A stretch of 5,164 bases of DNA from Spirochaetaceae bacterium (lineage in GTDB: Bacteria; Spirochaetota; Spirochaetia; Treponematales; Treponemataceae). The DNA is taken from positions 1 to 5,164 of the forward strand of contig JAISVD010000149.1 in NCBI GenBank assembly GCA_031271875.1, in the 5' to 3' direction. Of this stretch, positions 1 through 5,103 are shown piece after piece (positions within the stretch are counted from its first letter, which is position 1; each line of letters begins with the position of its first letter). The notes beneath the pieces are model-generated. The model was given only the letters and a program-made list of their open reading frames with translations, did not search any database and was not told the DNA's origin. Both the position numbers and the translations under genes were made by a program.

Positions 1-543
1 TTCCTGCTCCTTCCTGAGGGATTCCGCCATCTGTTCCCGCTCGGTCCGGCGTATCTCCAGCTCCCGTTCCAGAGCTTCCCGCTCCTGCCTCTCCCGCTCC
101 GCCTGGGCGCTGTCCGCAGGGGCTGAACCCGCCGCCGGGGCCGGGGCACGGGTATCGGGGCCCCAGGAGCTGTCCTGGCTCTCCATCGTATTGAGGGTCC
201 GCACCCGTCTTGCTATGCGTTCCGTCGAGAGAAAATCGAATTCCGCCAGTTTGGTCTTTATATTCTGGAAAGCCGCCCAGTCGCGGGTTTCCGTGATCTC
301 CCCGAGATATGTATAATAGATATTTTCTGCGAGGAGTTCGATATTCTGGGGAAGCTCCTCGACTTTGTAAGCACCCAGAGCGTTGTTGATGTAATTGAAC
401 GCTCGTTCATAATCCCCTTCCGAAAACCGGTCGTTCGCAGCATTCAGATATCTCTGGACCAATACATCCTCGGCGGACAGAAACACGCCGGGACAGAAGA
501 GAAAGAAAACAGCAAGTGATGTAAAAAGGATTTTTTTACTCAT
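1..543 (-). CDS. Exported TPR-like / coiled-coil protein, 3' end cut by window edge
   Basis: The reading frame starts at an ATG (543-541) and stays open for 181 codons to the left edge, so the C-terminus is missing. Residues 1-24 form a signal peptide: MSKK, then a hydrophobic core, ending LSA before ED. Residues 28-60 read like one tetratricopeptide repeat (AANDRFSEGDYERAFNYINNAL), and a second helical stretch follows at about 68-120. Residues 129-147 are a Pro/Ala-rich linker. Residues 148-181 are almost entirely Glu/Arg/Gln/Leu and should form a charged coiled coil running past the edge. The start overlaps the stop of the upstream gene by 8 bases (ATGAGTAA), with GGAG at 556-553 placed 9 bases ahead, so translation is probably coupled. 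The likely place of action is the periplasm or cell envelope. Its function is not recognised. A scaffold or partner for the upstream beta-domain protein is an inference from the gene pairing only. Confidence 0.8.
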   Translation of the reverse strand, partial: MSKKILFTSLAVFFLFCPGVFLSAEDVLVQRYLNAANDRFSEGDYERAFNYINNALGAYKVEELPQNIELLAENIYYTYLGEITETRDWAAFQNIKTKLAEFDFLSTERIARRVRTLNTMESQDSSWGPDTRAPAPAAGSAPADSAQAERERQEREALERELEIRRTEREQMAESLRKEQE

Positions 544-1633
544 TTTTCCCTACTCCGATTGAAAGCAAAATTCTGGTTTGATTATTCACGCCACTATTTT
601 CTATAAAAGTCGTATTTTTAAGGCCGAATTTGAAATTGATATCCACTTTATTGAATTCCGCGACAACCATGGTTGCGTTTGCACCCACTTCAAAGGCCGC
701 GTAAATTCCCTTGTAGGCAAAATGTCCCGGGAAATAATCCAGGTATGCATCGATCATAAAGATATCCAGCGCGTGTATATCCCGCAGTCCCAGCCCCACC
801 ACCGGGGTGAGGAACATATCCGTGTTGCCGGGGAGGGCTGTCTTTGAATTGATCGCGGAGAACCCGATACGTCCGAACAGCCAGGAATTGAATTTGGGCA
901 GGCCGATGGAAGGCACGAATTTGATCTGACACGGAACGTATTGCTCCCCGAGAAAGGTAAGTACCAGAATATCCGTAAACAGCTCGCCCCCGATAGTAAC
1001 CGACTCTGAATAGAAGAAGAAAAAACCGCTCAGAGCTATGCCGTACTTCAGGGAAAAATCGCTGCCGACGAAGTTCAGCCCCAGATTCATCATACCGAGG
1101 CTGACATCCCAGGCGAAGGGAATGTACCGTTCGTTGAAAGCATGGTCCAGATAAACCGTTTCCCCTGTGGAAACATTGGTTACTATTGTATACTCCCTGC
1201 GGATATCCGATTTGACCTTTGCCTCGGCGGCCTGCTGCTTTATCTCTTCAACCTGCCTGCGCTCCTCGGCGGCGACCCGTATCGCTTCCTGTTTTTCGAT
1301 TGTCTGATTGATCGAGGTATACAGGTCCACTGCTTCAAAATTGTCGAGGTTCTGGTCGATCACGGCGAGGGATACGTCTCTCGCAAAAAGCAGGTCGTTC
1401 ACTATGATGAGCTGCCGGGTTTTTCTCAGGGTATATGATTCTATCTGTGGATAGGACTGATTGTTCCTGTTTGCAGCGAGCACATTTTCCACTCCCTCAA
1501 GAGAACGTTCGGAGATAACAGTATCTATCTGCCGGTATGTTTCTTCAAGGGCAACAGTCTGTGCGCTGAGAAGAGAAAATGCGGAAGAAAAAATAATCGT
1601 AGTAAATATACATTTCCAGTTCAGACTGTTCAT
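536..1633 (-). CDS. Exported protein with N-terminal helical/coiled-coil region and C-terminal beta-rich (barrel-like) domain
   Basis: This is a 365-residue protein of unrecognised family. Residues 1-24 are a signal peptide (NWK, hydrophobic core, LLSA before QT). Residues 26-110 are predominantly helical. Residues 110-147 are rich in Glu, Arg, Gln and Ala (EERRQVEEIKQQAAEAK) and look like a coiled coil. From about 150 to the end the character changes to alternating hydrophobic/polar strands with many Gly and aromatic residues (DVSLGMMNLGLNF, YGIALSGFFFFY, FGRIGFS, VVGLGL, FEVGANATM, INFKFGL, ILLSIGVG). This resembles an outer-membrane barrel or a beta-sandwich. The final residues GKNE lack the usual C-terminal aromatic of many barrels, so membrane insertion is not certain. 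It is the first gene of a minus-strand operon, with TATAAT-like boxes just upstream and GGAGATGAG before the ATG. The helical region may span the periplasm (inference). Confidence 0.85.
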   Translation of the reverse strand: MNSLNWKCIFTTIIFSSAFSLLSAQTVALEETYRQIDTVISERSLEGVENVLAANRNNQSYPQIESYTLRKTRQLIIVNDLLFARDVSLAVIDQNLDNFEAVDLYTSINQTIEKQEAIRVAAEERRQVEEIKQQAAEAKVKSDIRREYTIVTNVSTGETVYLDHAFNERYIPFAWDVSLGMMNLGLNFVGSDFSLKYGIALSGFFFFYSESVTIGGELFTDILVLTFLGEQYVPCQIKFVPSIGLPKFNSWLFGRIGFSAINSKTALPGNTDMFLTPVVGLGLRDIHALDIFMIDAYLDYFPGHFAYKGIYAAFEVGANATMVVAEFNKVDINFKFGLKNTTFIENSGVNNQTRILLSIGVGKNE

Positions 1634-1648
1634 ATATTACTCATCTCC

Positions 1649-1663
1649 ATTATATCCATTATA
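1649..1663 (-). promoter_or_regulatory. Probable -10 elements of the exported-protein operon
   Basis: Read on the minus strand, two perfect TATAAT hexamers lie at 1663-1658 and 1654-1649, about 16-30 bases before the ATG at 1633. No strong TTGACA partner is present. TTCAAA at 1678-1673, 18 bases from the nearer box, is the best -35 candidate. The boxes are well placed, but AT-rich spacer DNA also produces TATAAT by chance. Confidence 0.4.
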
Positions 1664-1739
1664 ATACAATGTTTTGAAAAAAATACAATACCCCTTTACG
1701 GAACCGGAATATTTTTCTCACCCATCACCGTACATATGG

Positions 1740-1777
1740 ATTCTGCCTGGCAGAATAACAAGAATACTGCCTGGCAG
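1740..1777. repeat. Two TGCCTGGCA palindromes 24 bp apart, operator-like
   Basis: Positions 1740-1756 form a perfect 17-base palindrome (8-base arms ATTCTGCC/GGCAGAAT around a central T). The core CTGCCTGGCAG at 1743-1753 recurs identically at 1767-1777, exactly 24 bases further on. TGCC appears again in the same register at 1792. No T-run follows, so these do not look like terminators. A pair of symmetric sites spaced by about two helical turns suggests binding of a dimeric regulator, but no regulator is identified. The pair lies about 107 bases upstream of the minus-strand ATG and over 200 bases upstream of the ilvB promoter. Confidence 0.5.
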
Positions 1778-1809
1778 GAACTAATCCTACATGCCCAGTT
1801 TATTATACT

Positions 1810-2022
1810 CTATTTACGGAAAGATTCATATATTTCCACATTAAAAAATAATATTTTTTGACAAATTTGGCAAACTTCAATTATTTCATTTAATATGATC
1901 AGGGATTGTATTACATCTAGGGCTGCAAGTACAAAACGTTCTCTGTTTTCTATAACATATAGTATTCTTACGCCTGTGTTGACAAATTCTTTCACACTTG
2001 GGTAAAATAACTGAATAAATAT
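1810..2022 (-). pseudogene. Possible remnant of a HigB/RelE-type toxin gene
   Basis: The minus strand is open from 2022 to a TAG at 1810. Over 2001-1927 it encodes PSVKEFVNTG followed directly by VRILYVIENRERFVL. From memory of the HigB/RelE (Gp49-like) toxin family, members carry a VKxLxNTG-LxELR segment, then a strand like RILYFxxxxRxVLLHGF, then KKTQKTP. Here the ELR stretch seems lost, the KKTQKTP stretch is absent or scrambled (DVIQSLI), and no N-terminal half can be read in this frame. A GTG at 1995 is the only start candidate, with no clear ribosome site. It may instead be chance coding in AT-rich DNA. No antitoxin gene is visible nearby. Confidence 0.28.
1979..2008 (+). promoter_or_regulatory. 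Sigma70-type promoter of the ilvB unit
   Basis: A perfect TTGACA at 1979-1984 is followed after 18 bases by TAAAAT at 2003-2008. Transcription would begin near 2015, leaving a 5' leader of about 75 bases before ilvB. The leader contains a short translatable ORF. It is the best promoter match in the window. Confidence 0.65.
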
Positions 2023-2035
2023 TCATGGAGTTTCG

Positions 2036-2092
2036 ATGAAACGGAATAAAATTACATATACGATGAAAGTATGGTTCAGGAGTTTTGTATGA
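2036..2092 (+). CDS. Possible 18-codon leader ORF translationally coupled to ilvB
   Basis: An ATG at 2036 preceded by GGAG (2027-2030, 5-base spacing) opens a short frame encoding MKRNKITYTMKVWFRSFV. Its TGA (2090-2092) overlaps the ilvB ATG as ATGA. It lies wholly in the predicted 5' leader of the promoter at 1979. The peptide has only one Ile, two Val and no Leu, so it does not resemble a classical branched-chain attenuator peptide, and I see no terminator/antiterminator hairpins. A weak 5-bp stem (GTTTC/GAAAC, 2030-2042) covers its start codon. The role could be translational coupling that opens the ilvB ribosome site. It may also be a chance ORF. Confidence 0.35.
   Translation: MKRNKITYTMKVWFRSFV
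2078..2082 (+). promoter_or_regulatory. Ribosome binding site that sets the ilvB start
   Basis: AGGAG lies 6 bases before the ATG at 2089. The alternative in-frame ATG at 2071 has no comparable site and would place this AGGAG inside the coding sequence. This is why the start at 2089 is chosen. Confidence 0.7.
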
Positions 2093-3804
2093 TAACGGCA
2101 ACGGGCGCACAGATAATAACCGGAATACTGGAACGTCAGGGGGTCTCCACGGTAGCGGGAATACCGGGCGGTTCTATTCTTCCATTATATGATGAACTGG
2201 CGCGTAGTTCCATCAGGCATATACTTGTACGGCATGAGCAGGCCGCCGGTTTTATCGCCCAGGGGATGACCCGTTCTACGGGGAAAACCGCAGTCTGTAT
2301 GGCAACCAGCGGTCCCGGAGTCATGAATCTGCTGACAGCGGTGGCGGATGCGCGCTGCGATTCGATCCCGATGGTAGTCATCACCGGGCAGGTAAACCGC
2401 CATCTTATCGGCACCGATGCCTTTCAGGAGACGGACACTTTCGGGCTTTCCCTGCCGATCACCAAACACAGCGTCATGGTGAAGTCCGCGGAGGAGCTCC
2501 TGACGGCGCTCCCACGGGCTTTTGCCATCGCCGCTTCAGGACGGCCCGGCCCGGTTCTCATAGATGTTCCCCGGGATGTGCAGCTGGAGAAGATATCCTT
2601 TGAGGAGTGGCCCTCTGTTGCGGACAGAGACGCGGCGTCTGCTCCTGCCGGAGATCTGCTGAACAAGGCCGCCGCCCTCATCATGAAGGCCAGGAGACCG
2701 GCGTTTTTCTGCGGCGGCGGTGTTATCGCTTCCGGCGCCGCTCCGGCGTTGAGGAAATTCGCGGAGAAATGCGATATTCCCGTGGCGGTTTCCCTGCTGG
2801 GAATAGGAGTGCTCCCCTGGGACCATCCCCTGTATGCGGGTATGGTGGGAATGCACGGCAGCTTTGCCGCCAACAGCCTGCTCCACGATGCGGACCTTAT
2901 TATTGCCGCAGGGGTGCGCTTTGACGACCGTGCCGTGGGGCTGATCAGGGAATTCTGCCCCGCCGCCGAGATCATACATATCGATATCGACGCTGCGGAG
3001 ATAAACAAGATATATCCTTCGGCGGTTCCGATAATCTCCGATGCCGCCCGCGCCCTGGAGATGCTGGAGCCTCTCTGTTCCGCCCGGAAACACCCCTGCT
3101 GGCTTGAGACGCTTGAAGTGAAACGCTCTGCGGCAACCGCAGGGTACGGGGATTCTCCCCATCATCCTTCGGTACTCATTCCCCGTATCGCTGCCCTGGC
3201 GGAGCAGGTTCAGACTGAAGTACATTCCGGGAACTCTCTTCAGGATACCCGTGTGTTCGTTACCACCGATGTGGGACAGCACCAGATGTGGACAGCTCAG
3301 CTCTGGCCGGTCTCCTTTCCGCGCCAGTTTATCACCTCAGGCAGTCTGGGGACTATGGGGTTCGGTCTGCCCGCCGCCATAGGCGCCGCCCTGGCAAACC
3401 CCGGAAGGCGGGTCATCTGTTTTTCCGGGGACGGTTCCATCATGATGAATGTGCAGGAGCTGGCAACACTGGCGGAACTTGAACTGGATGTGACGGTCAT
3501 TGTTTTTGATAACGCCTGCCTCGGAATGGTGCGGCAGCAGCAGGAACTGCTCTTCGGCGGCACCTATTCGGCCTGTATCTACTCGAAAACCCCCAACCTG
3601 GTGCGGATAGCTGAAGGCTTCGGCATATATTCCTTTGACCTTGACGATTACACCCGTTTCGATACGGTGATAACCAAGGCCCTCTCAGGGAGCGGCCCCC
3701 GTTTCGTGCGGATTCCCATCGCTCAGGAACTGAATGTCTATCCCTTTGTTCCTGCGGGAAAAGCGAATATCGACGCTTCCGGGGTGATATTTCCCGGTGA
3801 GTGA
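2089..3804 (+). CDS. ilvB: Acetolactate synthase (acetohydroxyacid synthase) catalytic large subunit
   Basis: This thiamine-diphosphate enzyme condenses two pyruvates to 2-acetolactate (or pyruvate plus 2-ketobutyrate to acetohydroxybutyrate), the first common step of valine, leucine and isoleucine synthesis in the cytoplasm. The chosen start gives 571 residues, normal for the family. All three domains are present. The N-terminal ThDP domain has GIPGGSILPLYDEL (24-37), catalytic Glu50 in RHEQ, and GTDAFQETDT. The central FAD-type domain has MVGMHG (252-257) and GVRFDDR (275-281). The C-terminal domain has TDVGQHQMW (393-401), GDGS (447-450), and Asp448/Asn475 as the usual Mg ligands. Strings such as DVGQHQMWTAQ, GLPAAIGAALANP and a YPxVPxGxAN tail match E. 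coli IlvB (AHAS I) as I recall it. The position usually Trp in plant and AHAS II enzymes is Gln484 (LGMVRQQQ), as in AHAS I. No ilvN small subunit follows, and the next gene is fic. An anabolic AlsS-type enzyme is less likely given these matches. Confidence 0.95.
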   Translation: MITATGAQIITGILERQGVSTVAGIPGGSILPLYDELARSSIRHILVRHEQAAGFIAQGMTRSTGKTAVCMATSGPGVMNLLTAVADARCDSIPMVVITGQVNRHLIGTDAFQETDTFGLSLPITKHSVMVKSAEELLTALPRAFAIAASGRPGPVLIDVPRDVQLEKISFEEWPSVADRDAASAPAGDLLNKAAALIMKARRPAFFCGGGVIASGAAPALRKFAEKCDIPVAVSLLGIGVLPWDHPLYAGMVGMHGSFAANSLLHDADLIIAAGVRFDDRAVGLIREFCPAAEIIHIDIDAAEINKIYPSAVPIISDAARALEMLEPLCSARKHPCWLETLEVKRSAATAGYGDSPHHPSVLIPRIAALAEQVQTEVHSGNSLQDTRVFVTTDVGQHQMWTAQLWPVSFPRQFITSGSLGTMGFGLPAAIGAALANPGRRVICFSGDGSIMMNVQELATLAELELDVTVIVFDNACLGMVRQQQELLFGGTYSACIYSKTPNLVRIAEGFGIYSFDLDDYTRFDTVITKALSGSGPRFVRIPIAQELNVYPFVPAGKANIDASGVIFPGE

Positions 3805-3890
3805 AACAGGCCGCCGCAGGGACGCTAGTGAAGGGAATAAAGCGGAGGAGGAACGGACGCAAACTGTAGGATAACAAACAAGAAAAGGCA

Positions 3891-3916
3891 ATTGAAGAGC
3901 GAGAGCGCTCTTCAAT
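3891..3916. terminator. 11-bp perfect hairpin, possible terminator
   Basis: ATTGAAGAGCG (3891-3901) and CGCTCTTCAAT (3906-3916) form a perfect 11-bp stem with a 4-base loop, 87 bases after the ilvB stop. On the plus strand no T-run follows (CTAGCCATAC), so it is not a classical intrinsic terminator for ilvB. On the minus strand it is followed by TGCCTTTTCTT, a weak T-rich tail. It could instead stabilise the 3' end of the ilvB transcript. Confidence 0.4.
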
Positions 3917-3955
3917 CTAGCCATACTTTATTGCTCATAATCGTATCTTTTGATT

Positions 3956-3996
3956 GATTATCTGCATAAAATCAAGAATGATTTATGCAGATAATC
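3956..3996. repeat. Inverted repeat 1 upstream of fic (half-sites A and B)
   Basis: GATTATCTGCATAAA (3956-3970) and its reverse complement (3982-3996) form 15-base perfect arms around an 11-base centre. Allowing one bulged A, the arms extend inward to ATCA/TGAT. The shared core TATCTGCATA lies at 3959-3968, inverted at 3984-3993. It is likely an operator half of the fic control region (inference). Confidence 0.7.
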
Positions 3997-4006
3997 GCCT
4001 ATCCCT

Positions 4007-4053
4007 TGTAACTATCTGCATATTTTGTGGTAAACTATATGCAGATAGTTACA
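4007..4053. repeat. Inverted repeat 2 immediately upstream of fic (half-sites C and D)
   Basis: TGTAACTATCTGCATAT (4007-4023) and its reverse complement (4037-4053) form 17-base perfect arms around a 13-base centre. The TATCTGCATA cores lie at 4013-4022 and, inverted, at 4038-4047. These starts are 25 bases apart, the same spacing as in inverted repeat 1. The right arm touches the fic ribosome site (AGAGG, 4053-4057). The repeat could therefore act as a protein-binding operator or, in RNA, as a hairpin that occludes translation. It also covers the likely fic promoter, although no clean -35/-10 pair could be chosen (TTGTAA at 4006 with TAAACT at 4031 is a weak option). Confidence 0.75.
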
Positions 4054-4057
4054 GAGG
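4053..4057 (+). promoter_or_regulatory. Ribosome binding site that sets the fic start
   Basis: AGAGG lies 5 bases before ATG 4063. Two earlier in-frame starts (GTG 4027 and ATG 4039) lie inside inverted repeat 2 and lack a comparable site. The protein start MRYFDYSFLEHGMLP also agrees with how this Fic subfamily usually begins, as I recall it. Confidence 0.65.
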
Positions 4058-4062
4058 ATTTT

Positions 4063-5103
4063 ATGAGATATTTTGATTATTCTTTTTTGGAGCATGGGAT
4101 GCTCCCTGCCGGGCTGGTAAATAGCGTGAGCGCCATCAGCGAATTGCGGGAACGCGAAGCGGAGCGAAAGGCGGGCTTTGGCGAAATTTTTATAAAACTC
4201 GAAAGTATCGCGAAAGTCCAATCAGTCAAAGGTTCCAACGAAATTGAAGGCATTGTCACCAGTGAGCAGCGTATCAATGAAATCGTGAACCAGAATAGTG
4301 CGCCGCTGAACCACAATGAAGCGGAAATCGCCGGATACCGGGATGCGCTGAATTTGATACACCAGGAAGGAAGCGCACTGGATATACGGGAACGTGATAT
4401 ACTCCGGCTCCACGAAATGATGCTGTCCTATTTGCCTGTTACCGGCGGTCGTTATAAAGAAACCGACAATGTAATCATGGAGATAAGCGGCGGGGTCAGG
4501 CGAGTCCGTGGTTCTCCGGGTCCCGCTGACGAACCAGCGGATGCGATGGAGCAGCTTATTCTCGCGTACATGGACGCGAGAAACAATTACAATATCAACC
4601 AGCTGTTATTGATCCCCTGTTTTATTTTGGATTTTCTCTGTATACATCCATTCACCGACGGAAACGGAAGAATGTCGCGGCTGCTGTCTTTATTGCTGCT
4701 GTACAAAAACGGCTTTGATGCGGGGCGGTATATCTCTTTTGAGGAACAGATAAACCGTATGAAAGCAAACTATTATCAGGCCCTCAAGGACAGTTCCGTT
4801 GGTTGGTACGAGGGGAACAATACTTATTTCCCATTTATTGAAAACTTTATGACCGCCTTGCTGTTGTGCTATAAAGAGCTTGATAAACGGTTTGCCGTGG
4901 TAAACAGCAAAAAAGTGACCAAGCGTGGTCGCATTGAAGCGACAGTATTGAACAGCCTTCTGCCGATTTCCAAGCAGGAAATCTGTTATATTCTGCCTGA
5001 CGTAAGTGCAACAACGGTAGAGGCCGCCCTTGCCGCGATGGTCAAAAACGGGCAAATCGAAAAGGTCGGCGCTGCGCGTAACAGCAAATATATCAAAAAA
5101 TAA
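4063..5103 (+). CDS. Fic family protein (predicted AMP transferase) with N-terminal inhibitory helix and C-terminal winged helix
   Basis: Fic proteins usually transfer AMP from ATP to a hydroxyl of a target protein; some use other nucleotides or remove the modification. The chosen start gives 346 residues, close to the usual size. The inhibitory-helix motif (S/T)xxxE(G/N) is seen as S58-NEI-E62-G63, placing it in class II, where the helix lies N-terminal to the Fic core and Glu62 would block productive ATP binding. The substrate flap is near GGRYKETDNVIM. The catalytic loop HPFTDGNGRMSR spans residues 195-206, with His195, Asp199, Asn201, Arg203 and Arg206 all present, so the enzyme looks intact. 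From about residue 280 (KKVTKRGRIEATVLNSL ... ISKQEICYIL ... VEAALAAMVKNGQIEKVG) the protein reads as a winged-helix DNA-binding domain ending at SKYIKK. The gene stands alone, with no short antitoxin ORF detected. It sits behind large inverted repeats, which suggests autoregulation (inference). The target is unknown. Confidence 0.92.
   Translation: MRYFDYSFLEHGMLPAGLVNSVSAISELREREAERKAGFGEIFIKLESIAKVQSVKGSNEIEGIVTSEQRINEIVNQNSAPLNHNEAEIAGYRDALNLIHQEGSALDIRERDILRLHEMMLSYLPVTGGRYKETDNVIMEISGGVRRVRGSPGPADEPADAMEQLILAYMDARNNYNINQLLLIPCFILDFLCIHPFTDGNGRMSRLLSLLLLYKNGFDAGRYISFEEQINRMKANYYQALKDSSVGWYEGNNTYFPFIENFMTALLLCYKELDKRFAVVNSKKVTKRGRIEATVLNSLLPISKQEICYILPDVSATTVEAALAAMVKNGQIEKVGAARNSKYIKK

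Larger units (their letters stand above)
1634..2035. other. AT-rich divergent intergenic region
   Basis: About 400 bases separate the minus-strand exported-protein operon from the ilvB transcription unit. I see no intact gene, tRNA or rRNA here. It contains the minus-strand -10 boxes, two TGCCTGGCA palindromes, a possible toxin-gene remnant read on the minus strand, and the ilvB promoter. It is visibly more AT-rich than the flanking genes. Confidence 0.7.
3805..4062. other. Intergenic region between ilvB and fic
   Basis: The first half (3805-3890) shows nothing I can assign; there is no ilvN start. It is followed by a perfect 11-bp hairpin and then by the two inverted repeats preceding fic. 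Composition becomes clearly more AT-rich after about 3917. This may mark the border of an acquired fic module (inference). Confidence 0.6.

Noticed and set aside
578..1438. Plus-strand open frames opposite the exported-protein gene
   Set aside because: The minus-strand protein has a signal peptide, coiled coil and coherent beta-domain pattern; the plus-strand frames show no such organisation or ribosome sites.
1631..1649. A 6-codon minus-strand frame (MEMSNI) whose stop overlaps the exported-protein ATG as ATGA
   Set aside because: It is too short to judge, the sequence is dominated by ribosome-site bases, and it has no ribosome site of its own.
1858..1886. A second TTGACA (1858-1863) with TTATTT 17 bases later
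   Set aside because: The -10 match is poor, and the site lies far upstream of ilvB behind the better promoter at 1979-2008.
2536..3282. Long minus-strand open frame (248 codons) opposite ilvB, and a second minus-strand frame at 2424-3008
   Set aside because: Both lie entirely opposite a well-supported ilvB reading frame. Their proteins have no recognisable domain and arise from GC-biased third positions.
3828..3871. A short GTG-started frame after ilvB (VKGIKRRRNGRKL) as a start of ilvN or another small gene
   Set aside because: It is only a dozen or so codons, basic in composition, with no ACT-domain features of IlvN and no ribosome site.
3956..4053. The repeats before fic as a CRISPR array
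   Set aside because: They are short alternating inverted repeats with 15-19 base gaps, not direct repeats with uniform spacers, and no cas gene is present.
4027..4062. GTG 4027 or ATG 4039 as the fic start
   Set aside because: Both lie within inverted repeat 2 and lack a good ribosome site, while ATG 4063 has AGAGG at proper spacing.
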